NCBI GenBank assembly: GCA_035642125.1
Contig: DASQSZ010000407.1
Location: 1-5,190, forward strand
DNA: 5,190 bases
Source: CALAED01 sp937891035
GTDB lineage: Bacteria > Actinomycetota > Actinomycetes > Streptosporangiales > Streptosporangiaceae
Reading direction: 5' to 3'
Made by a program: the position numbers and the translations under genes. Positions within the stretch are counted from its first letter, which is position 1; each line of letters opens with the position of its first letter. Positions 1 to 5,190 of the stretch are shown in pieces. Under the pieces are notes generated by a model. It had not been told where the DNA came from. It saw only the letters and a list, made by a program, of their open reading frames with translations, and did no database searches.

Positions 1-1
1 G

Positions 2-838
2 GCCGGGCCTCCCGCCACAGTGATCACGGCGACGGCGACCCCCGTCCCGACGCGGCCCATACCGCCGCCCAAGCCGAAGAAGCTCGATCGAAAGGGACTC
101 ACCCGCGCCATCGATCGCTATCTGGCGCAACGGGTCAGCGCGGCGTCGCTCGTGATGGTGGATCGGACGACCGGCTTCACCTACCGCTACCGGTCTACCA
201 GGCAATACGTAACGGCCAGCGTCGTCAAGGTCGACATCCTCGCCGCGCTGCTGCTGCGAAACCAGCGCGCCGGCCGCGGCCTGACCGCCGCCCAGCGGGC
301 CGACGCCGAGGCCATGATCCGGCGCAGTGACAACCAGGCGGCCGACCGGCTCTACACCAGTCTGGGGGGAGCGGCCGGGTTGGACTCGGCCAACCGCCGG
401 CTCAAGCTAAGGAACACCCGCGGCGTCGACGGCAGGTGCATCGACCTGCTGTGCTGGAGCCTTACGCGTACCACGGCCGACGACCAGGTCCGGCTGCTGC
501 AGGCTCTGGTCCGCGGCGGCGGTCCGCTCCGCGCCAAGAACCGCGCGTACGTGCTGGACCTCATGAGTCACGTGATCAAGGAGCAGTCGTGGGGCGTGCG
601 CGCGGCCGCCCGCGCGGGCGACGAGGTCGCCGTCAAGAACGGCTGGATGACCCACGAGGCCGACGGCGACCGCTGGGCCGTCAACAGCATCGGCCGGGTC
701 ACCGGGCACGGCCACGACTTCCTCATCGCCGTCTTCACCGCGCACAACCCTTCCGAAGGCTACGGCATCGCCACCGCCGAGCACATCGTCGCCCTGGCCG
801 CGCAGCGGTTCCGCGCCACCACCCCCTGGCTCGACTGA
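2..838 (+). CDS. Serine hydrolase, class A beta-lactamase-like fold (5' partial)
   Basis: This is a penicillin-recognising active-site serine hydrolase, probably exported. The frame is open to the left edge; the first start codon inside the window is a GTG at 20, but the protein there begins in a proline/lysine-rich linker with no signal peptide, so the real start probably lies upstream. Numbering from that GTG, the SxxK nucleophile motif is S67-V-V-K70, the SDN motif is S103-D-N105, and the KTG-type triad is K206-N-G208. The order and spacing are those of the Beta-lactamase2 fold, and the tail with V221-N-S-I-G-R is typical of an actinobacterial family annotated only as serine hydrolase. No glutamate is seen where the class A general base (Glu166) should lie, between about 125 and 150; two cysteines, C140 and C145, sit there instead. 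Without that glutamate efficient beta-lactam hydrolysis is unlikely, so I do not call it a resistance gene. A peptidoglycan-related or esterase role is possible; the substrate is unknown. Confidence 0.85.
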   Translation, partial: AGPPATVITATATPVPTRPIPPPKPKKLDRKGLTRAIDRYLAQRVSAASLVMVDRTTGFTYRYRSTRQYVTASVVKVDILAALLLRNQRAGRGLTAAQRADAEAMIRRSDNQAADRLYTSLGGAAGLDSANRRLKLRNTRGVDGRCIDLLCWSLTRTTADDQVRLLQALVRGGGPLRAKNRAYVLDLMSHVIKEQSWGVRAAARAGDEVAVKNGWMTHEADGDRWAVNSIGRVTGHGHDFLIAVFTAHNPSEGYGIATAEHIVALAAQRFRATTPWLD

Positions 839-898
839 CGGCCCTGCCGGAGGTCACCGGCGAGCGTCATATGGGCAGGTGAGGGGTATCGACAGGGC

Positions 899-2377
899 AT
901 GCGCTGCCTGGTCACGGGAGTGACGGGATACATCGGCGCCCGGCTCGTACCCGAATTGCTGGCGGCCGGGCACGACGTGCGCTGCATGACGCGCCGACCG
1001 GCCCGGCTCCGGGACCGGCCGTGGGCGGACTTCGCCGAGGCCGACGCGCTCGACCCGGGCGCCGTCCGCCGCGCGCTGGCGGGGACACAGGTCGCGTACT
1101 ACCTCATCCACGCGATCGGCACGGGCCGGGACTTCGCCGAGACCGACCGCCGTGCGGCCCGCACCTTCGCCGCGGCGGCGAAGGACGCGGGGGTCGAGCG
1201 CATCGTCTTCCTCGGCGGTCTGTATTCCGGCGGGCCGCTGTCCGCGCACCTACGCTCTCGCGGCGAGGTCGAGGAGGTGCTGCTCGCCTCCGGCGTGCCG
1301 ACGGCCGCGCTGCGCGCCGGCATCATCCTCGGCGCGGGGTCCGCGTCGTTCGAGATGCTGCGCTACCTGACCGAACGGCTGCCGGTGATGGTGACGCCGC
1401 GCTGGGTGCACTCGCGGATCCAGCCGATCGCGATCCGCGACGTGCTGCACTACCTGGTCGGGGCCGCGACGTTGGCGGGCGAAGTGAGCCGTGCCTTCGA
1501 CATCGGCGGACCGGACGTGCTCACCTATCGGGAGATGATGACGCGGTACGCCGCCGTCGCCGGCCTGCCGTCCCGGCTGATCGTGCCGGTGCCGGTGCTG
1601 TCGCCGTGGCTGTCCAGTCTGTGGGTCGGCCTCGTCACCCCGGTGCCCGGCCCGCTGGCCCGCCCGCTGGTGGAGTCGTTGACCAGCGAGGTCGTCTGCC
1701 GCGAACACGACATCACCGCCTACGTCCCGGATCCGCCCGCCGGCCCGCTCGGCTTCGACGAGGCGATCCGGCTGGCGCTGCGGCGGGTCCGCGAGGCCGA
1801 GGTCGCCGACCGGTGGAGCGAGGTCGCGACCGCGAGCGAGCCAAGCGACCCGCTGCCCACCGACCCCGACTGGGCGGGCGGCAGCCTGTTCACCGACGAG
1901 CGCCGGCACCACACATCGGCGCCGCCCGCCGCCGTCTGGCGGGTCGTCGAGGGGATCGGCGGGAAGGCCGGCTGGTACTCTCCCGCGTTCGCCTGGCGGC
2001 TGCGTGGCCTGCTCGACCGGCTCGCCGGCGGGACCGGTCTGCGGCGCGGCCGCCGCGACCCCGACCGCCTTCGCGTCGGCGACACCGTCGACTTCTGGCG
2101 GGTCGAGGCCCTCGATCCCGGGCGGCTGTTGCGGCTGCGCGCCGAGATGCGGCTGCCCGGCCGGGCCTGGCTGGAGCTGACCGTGCGCGCTGGCGACGAC
2201 GGCGGCACCGTGTACGGTCAGCGGGCCATCTTCCATCCGCACGGGCTGCTCGGCCACCTTTACTGGTGGGCCATCGTGCCGTTCCACCGTTTTGTCTTCG
2301 GCGGCATGCCGCGCAACATCGCGAGGAAGGCCGAAGAGGGCGAGCGGCCTGTGCTGCGGCGATCCGCCCGGCGCTGA
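899..2377 (+). CDS. Atypical SDR NAD(P)-binding protein with C-terminal DUF2867 domain
   Basis: This is a putative cytoplasmic NAD(P)-dependent oxidoreductase of unknown substrate. Residues 1-300 form a Rossmann domain of the atypical SDR (NmrA/TMR-like) type: the dinucleotide-binding loop is G7-V-T-G10-Y-I-G13, directly after the first beta strand, and the family segment H117-L-R-S-R-G-E-V follows. I see no classical YxxxK catalytic pair, which is usual for atypical SDRs. Residues about 330-485 match DUF2867, with the characteristic stretches G355-K-A-G-W-Y, L371-L-D-R-L-A-G-G, G384-R-R-D, D398-F-W-R-V and P461-F-H-R. The two-domain order and length of 492 residues fit a widespread family that I believe includes E. 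coli YbjT. The ATG at 899 is the only sensible start: it begins right at the first Rossmann strand and no in-frame start lies between it and the upstream gene. The ribosome site is weak, a GAGGGG at 881-886 about 12 bases upstream. The 60-base gap allows co-transcription with the preceding gene, though the functions are not obviously linked. Confidence 0.9.
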   Translation: MRCLVTGVTGYIGARLVPELLAAGHDVRCMTRRPARLRDRPWADFAEADALDPGAVRRALAGTQVAYYLIHAIGTGRDFAETDRRAARTFAAAAKDAGVERIVFLGGLYSGGPLSAHLRSRGEVEEVLLASGVPTAALRAGIILGAGSASFEMLRYLTERLPVMVTPRWVHSRIQPIAIRDVLHYLVGAATLAGEVSRAFDIGGPDVLTYREMMTRYAAVAGLPSRLIVPVPVLSPWLSSLWVGLVTPVPGPLARPLVESLTSEVVCREHDITAYVPDPPAGPLGFDEAIRLALRRVREAEVADRWSEVATASEPSDPLPTDPDWAGGSLFTDERRHHTSAPPAAVWRVVEGIGGKAGWYSPAFAWRLRGLLDRLAGGTGLRRGRRDPDRLRVGDTVDFWRVEALDPGRLLRLRAEMRLPGRAWLELTVRAGDDGGTVYGQRAIFHPHGLLGHLYWWAIVPFHRFVFGGMPRNIARKAEEGERPVLRRSARR

Positions 2378-2397
2378 TCTCTATCTATGACGGAGTC

Positions 2398-2426
2398 TTG
2401 ACCGCGAACCGAACTTTGCGTACTGT
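2398..2426 (+). promoter_or_regulatory. Probable sigma-70/HrdB-type promoter for the GH51 gene
   Basis: TTGACC at 2398-2403 serves as the -35 element and TACTGT at 2421-2426 as the -10 element, with an ideal 17-base spacer. Both are close to the actinobacterial housekeeping consensus (TTGACR, TANNNT). Transcription would start near 2432-2434, giving a leader of about 60 bases before the GTG at 2495. The stretch 2378-2430 is also more AT-rich than its surroundings. No start site has been measured, so this rests on motif and position only. Confidence 0.6.
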
Positions 2427-2484
2427 CCGGGGTCAATCAGGCTTGTTGGCCGTCACCAGGGCGATGCGGAACGGCGACTTCACC

Positions 2485-2488
2485 TGGA
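2485..2488 (+). promoter_or_regulatory. Ribosome binding site deciding the GTG start of the GH51 gene
   Basis: A GGAG lies six bases upstream of the GTG at 2495, the expected Shine-Dalgarno distance. It supports GTG 2495 as the start, together with the signal peptide that begins immediately there. The nearby ATG at 2464 is in another frame. Confidence 0.65.
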
Positions 2489-2494
2489 GCCCTT

Positions 2495-5077
2495 GTGTCA
2501 CGACCCGCCTGGAGACTCGGCCTTGCCGCGCTGCTAGCCGGCGCGCTGGTTGCCGTCCCCGCCCCGACGACGAACGCCCCCGCAAGCGCCCCCGCGAACA
2601 CGAGCGCCCCGATCGATTACTCGTTGCGCGTCGATCCGACCCGCGGCGGACCGTCGATCGCCGACACCATGTACGGGGTCTTTTTCGAGGACATCAACCG
2701 CGCCGCGGACGGCGGCCTGTACGCCGAGTTGGTCCAGAACCGGTCGTTCGAGTACGACCGGGCCGACAACCGGTCGTTCACGCCGCTCACCTCGTGGACG
2801 CCCACCGCCGTCGCCGGCGGGAGCGGCACCGCCGAGGTCGTGGACGACGCCGAGCGGCTGAACGAACGCAACCGGCGTTACCTGCGCCTCAGCCTCACCG
2901 GCGGGGCTGCCGGGGACGAGACGCAATCGGCGGCGGCGTTTGGCGTCACCAACTCCGGCTACAACACCGGCATCAGGCTTGAAGCCGGGAAAAGCTATGA
3001 CTTCTCCGTCTGGGCCCGTACCGACCAGGCGGCGGGCACCGCGCTGACGGCCGCCCTGGCCGACACGTCCGGCGCCGCGCTCGCCGCGCCGGCCCGGATC
3101 GCCGTTCGCGGTGACCGCTGGACCAAGTACACCGCCACGCTCGTCGCGGACGCGTCGAGCACGACGGGCCGGCTGACGGTGGCGGCCGGCGGCGCCGGCG
3201 TGGTGCGGCTCGACATGGTGTCGCTGTTCCCCCGCGACACCTTCAAGGGGCGGCCGAACGGGCTGCGCCGCGACCTGGCCGAAAAGGTCGCCGCGCTCGA
3301 GCCGGGCTTCGTTCGCTTCCCCGGCGGCTGCCTGGTCAACACCGGCAGCCACGAAGCCTACGAAGCGCCGGGCTTCGCGCGGAGCCGCTCCTACCAGTGG
3401 AAGGACACGATCGGCCCGGTCGAGCAGCGGGCGACCAACGCCAACTTCTGGGGCTACAACCAGTCCTACGGGCTCGGCTACTACGAGTACTTCCAGTTCG
3501 CCGAGGACATCGGCGCGATGCCGCTGCCGGTCGTGCCGGCGCTGGTCACCGGCTGCGGCCAAAACCGCGCGACCGACGACCCCGAGCTGCTGCGGCGTCA
3601 TGTGCAGGACACTCTCGACCTGATCGAGTTCGCCAACGGCCCGGTCACCTCGACCTGGGGGCGCCAGCGCGCGGAGATGGGACATCCCAGGCCGTTCGGC
3701 CTCACCCACATCGGGATCGGCAACGAGGAGAACCTGCCGGACGCGTTCTTCGAGCGCTTCAGGGTGTTCCGGGAGGCCATCGAGGCGCGCCACCCGAACA
3801 TCACCGTGATCAGCAACTCGGGTCCTGACGACACCGGCCCGACCTTCGACCGTGCCTGGGAGCTCAACCGCGCCGAGAACGTGGCCATGGTCGACGAGCA
3901 CTACTACAACAACCCGCCGTGGTTCCTGGAGAACAACAACCGCTACGACTCCTACGACAGGAACGGCCCGAAGGTGTTCCTCGGCGAGTACGCCTCGCTA
4001 GACAACCGGTTCCGCAATTCGCTGGCCGAGGCGGCGTACATGACCGGACTCGAGCGCAACGCCGACGTCGTCCGGCTCGCCTCCTACGCCCCGCTGCTCG
4101 CCAACGAGGGCGACGTGCAGTGGCGGCCCGACCTGATTTGGTTCAACAACCACCAGGTCTGGCCCTCCACCAGCTACGAGACGCAGAAGCTCTTCATGAA
4201 CAACGTCGGCGATCAGGTCGTGCCGAGCACGAGTTCGTCGACCCCGGCCACGATCGAGCCGATCACGGGCGCGGTCGGTCTTTCCACCTGGAACACCAGC
4301 GCCGCCTACGACAACGTCAGGGTCGTCGCCGCGGACGGCCAGACGCTGCTGAACGACGACTTCTCGGGCGACGACTCGCGGTGGACGCACGTCACCAACG
4401 CCGGTTCGTGGGCGATCGAGGACGGCGCGTTCGTCCAGTCCGACGACTCCGCCGCGGAGAACACGATGGTCACCGCGGGTGACCCCGCGTGGAGGGATTA
4501 CGACCTGCACGTGACGGCGACCAAGCGGTCGGGCGCCGAGGGCTTCTTGATCGCGTTCGGCGTCAAGGACACCGGCAACTACTACTGGTGGAATCTCGGC
4601 GGCTGGAACAACACTCAGTCGGCCATCGAAGAGGCCGTTGACGGCGCCAAGCAGCAGTGGATCCCGGACGGCACCCGGATCGAGACCGGCCGGCCATACG
4701 ACCTGCACATCCAGGTACGCGGACGGCAGGTCACGCTGTTCCTCGACGGGGAACGGTGGGGCGGTTTCACCGACGACAAGGTCGCCGAGCCGTTCAGGCA
4801 GGTGGTCACGCGCGATCGTGCCACCGGCGAGCTGATCGTCAAGGTGGTCAACGCGCAGGACGCGCCCGCGCGCACGCGCATCGATCTCGGGCGGCAGCGG
4901 GTCGCGCCGGTCGCGCGGCTGACCAGGCTTCAGGGCGACCCGAACGCCGTGAACACCGCCACCGACCAGCCGATCCGGCCGAGCACCTCGACGCTGACCG
5001 GAGTGTCGAGCCGCTTCACCCACACCTTCCCCGCCAACTCGGTGACGTTCATGCGGCTGCGCCCCCTACCGCGGTAG
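2495..5077 (+). CDS. Secreted GH51 alpha-L-arabinofuranosidase with CBM and LamG-like insertions
   Basis: This predicted extracellular exo-enzyme (EC 3.2.1.55 type) removes terminal alpha-L-arabinofuranosyl groups from arabinan, arabinoxylan or arabinogalactan by a retaining mechanism. Residues 1 to about 30 are a Sec-type signal peptide (R3/R7, hydrophobic core L8-V21, Ala/Pro-rich cleavage region). The GH51 entry signature follows (Y60-G-V-F-F-E-D-I-N, then L79-V-Q-N-R-S-F-E-Y). Residues about 97-245 look like an inserted CBM4/9 (CenC-type) beta-sandwich. The TIM barrel runs from about 250 to 535, with R274-F-P-G-G, the acid/base E411 in G409-N-E, D467-E-H-Y-Y, and the nucleophile E498 in F495-L-G-E-Y. 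The C-terminal sandwich starts near 536, is interrupted at about 590-765 by a ConA/LamG-like domain (D621-D-F-S-G, G634-like turns, D751-G-E-R-W), and resumes at F767 with L780-I-V-K-V-V-N. All catalytic residues are present and the length of 860 suits multi-domain actinobacterial members. The substrate cannot be read from sequence. No transporter or regulator gene lies beside it in the window. Confidence 0.95.
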   Translation: MSRPAWRLGLAALLAGALVAVPAPTTNAPASAPANTSAPIDYSLRVDPTRGGPSIADTMYGVFFEDINRAADGGLYAELVQNRSFEYDRADNRSFTPLTSWTPTAVAGGSGTAEVVDDAERLNERNRRYLRLSLTGGAAGDETQSAAAFGVTNSGYNTGIRLEAGKSYDFSVWARTDQAAGTALTAALADTSGAALAAPARIAVRGDRWTKYTATLVADASSTTGRLTVAAGGAGVVRLDMVSLFPRDTFKGRPNGLRRDLAEKVAALEPGFVRFPGGCLVNTGSHEAYEAPGFARSRSYQWKDTIGPVEQRATNANFWGYNQSYGLGYYEYFQFAEDIGAMPLPVVPALVTGCGQNRATDDPELLRRHVQDTLDLIEFANGPVTSTWGRQRAEMGHPRPFGLTHIGIGNEENLPDAFFERFRVFREAIEARHPNITVISNSGPDDTGPTFDRAWELNRAENVAMVDEHYYNNPPWFLENNNRYDSYDRNGPKVFLGEYASLDNRFRNSLAEAAYMTGLERNADVVRLASYAPLLANEGDVQWRPDLIWFNNHQVWPSTSYETQKLFMNNVGDQVVPSTSSSTPATIEPITGAVGLSTWNTSAAYDNVRVVAADGQTLLNDDFSGDDSRWTHVTNAGSWAIEDGAFVQSDDSAAENTMVTAGDPAWRDYDLHVTATKRSGAEGFLIAFGVKDTGNYYWWNLGGWNNTQSAIEEAVDGAKQQWIPDGTRIETGRPYDLHIQVRGRQVTLFLDGERWGGFTDDKVAEPFRQVVTRDRATGELIVKVVNAQDAPARTRIDLGRQRVAPVARLTRLQGDPNAVNTATDQPIRPSTSTLTGVSSRFTHTFPANSVTFMRLRPLPR

Positions 5078-5081
5078 GGGG
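5062..5081 (+). terminator. Perfect palindrome spanning the GH51 stop codon, probable terminator hairpin
   Basis: CCCCCTACCG is followed directly by its exact reverse complement, giving a 20-base perfect palindrome. As RNA it would fold into an eight-base-pair, very GC-rich stem with a CGCG loop. The TAG stop at 5075-5077 lies within the right arm and pairs with a CTA leucine codon in the left arm. There is no T-tract after it, so it would be a U-less terminator of the sort common in actinobacteria, or an mRNA-stabilising 3' structure. A protein-binding operator is a less likely alternative. Confidence 0.55.
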
Positions 5082-5087
5082 ACCGGC

Positions 5088-5101
5088 CCCGGATCTCCGG
5101 G
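5088..5101. other. Second small inverted repeat downstream of GH51
   Basis: CCCGGA and TCCGGG flank a TC centre, giving a five-base-pair stem with an ATCT loop seven bases beyond the larger palindrome. It could be the second member of a tandem terminator. It is short and GC-rich, so it may also be chance. Confidence 0.3.
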
Positions 5102-5110
5102 TCACTCGGC

Positions 5111-5151
5111 GGCTGCGGTTGTTGGTGGCTGCGGTTGTTGGTGGCTGCGGT
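5111..5151. repeat. 16-base tandem direct repeat, about 2.6 copies
   Basis: The unit GGCTGCGGTTGTTGGT occurs exactly at 5111-5126 and 5127-5142, and its first nine bases recur at 5143-5151. The copies are identical and contiguous, so this is a minisatellite-type repeat, not spaced CRISPR repeats. The unit length is not a multiple of three, so any frame through it would shift between copies. It lies just past the GH51 hairpins in what appears to be an intergenic region. Confidence 0.85.
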
Positions 5152-5190
5152 CATGGCGTGACCGAGGGGGACGGCGAAGGGCCGGCGGGT

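Noticed and set aside
2..838. A class A beta-lactamase resistance gene
   Set aside because: The fold motifs are present but the general-base glutamate is not seen, and the sequence resembles the generic actinobacterial serine hydrolase family more closely.
846..861. Hairpin GCCGG/CCGGC after the serine hydrolase gene as a terminator
   Set aside because: The stem has only five base pairs with a six-base loop and no T-tract; such stems are common by chance in this DNA, and the short gap also allows read-through into the SDR gene.
871..882. Four-codon frame ATG-GGC-AGG-TGA before the SDR gene as a leader peptide
   Set aside because: It has no ribosome site of its own and no attenuator-like structure follows; too short to support.
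2464..2466. ATG as an alternative start for the GH51 gene
   Set aside because: It is out of frame with GH51 and no signal peptide follows it; GTG 2495 has a proper ribosome site and a signal peptide.
1021..2982. Open frame of 653 codons on the plus strand overlapping the SDR gene and the GH51 start
   Set aside because: It is rich in Arg, Ala, Pro and Gly with no recognisable domain, as expected for an off-frame reading of high-GC DNA, and it overlaps two genes with clear family matches.
2534..3901. Long minus-strand open frame (455 codons) opposite GH51, with similar ones at 1250-2287 and 3998-5023
   Set aside because: They lie wholly antisense to genes with conserved domains and have low-complexity Gly/Arg/Val-rich translations; long antisense frames are routine at this GC content.
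5111..5151. Tandem repeat as a CRISPR array
   Set aside because: The copies are contiguous with no spacers and are too short; no cas gene is present.

Overview
The window reads as an ordinary stretch of chromosome from a high-GC Gram-positive actinobacterium. The evidence is a strong bias to G or C at third codon positions, GTG starts, no TTA codon noticed in the three main genes, and protein families typical of soil actinomycetes. A genus such as Nonomuraea or Herbidospora (Streptosporangiales) would fit, but the sequence alone does not prove it.

There are three main genes, all on the plus strand. From the left edge to 838 is the C-terminal part of a penicillin-recognising serine hydrolase (class A beta-lactamase fold, SxxK/SDN/KxG motifs). 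Its reading frame is open to the edge, so its export signal probably lies outside the window. After 60 bases comes a two-domain protein at 899-2377: an N-terminal Rossmann atypical-SDR domain fused to a C-terminal DUF2867 domain. A 117-base gap (2378-2494) follows and carries a good sigma-70-type promoter candidate. It leads to a large secreted GH51 alpha-L-arabinofuranosidase at 2495-5077, with a carbohydrate-binding domain inserted near the N-terminus and a ConA/LamG-like domain splitting its C-terminal beta-sandwich. The last 113 bases (5078-5190) hold a perfect 20-base palindrome that includes the GH51 stop codon, a second small hairpin, a 16-base tandem repeat, and short open frames on both strands that cannot be resolved.

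Functionally the genes look independent. The first probably acts on or near the cell envelope, the second is a cytoplasmic putative oxidoreductase of unknown substrate, and the third releases arabinose from plant arabinan or arabinoxylan outside the cell. The first two could share a transcript because of their short spacing. The third appears to have its own promoter and probable terminator. I see no mobile element, tRNA, rRNA, CRISPR array or defence system, and no convincing undescribed system. The most notable points are the palindrome over the stop codon, the tandem repeat, the promoter with its inverted repeat, and the domain insertions in the GH51 enzyme.
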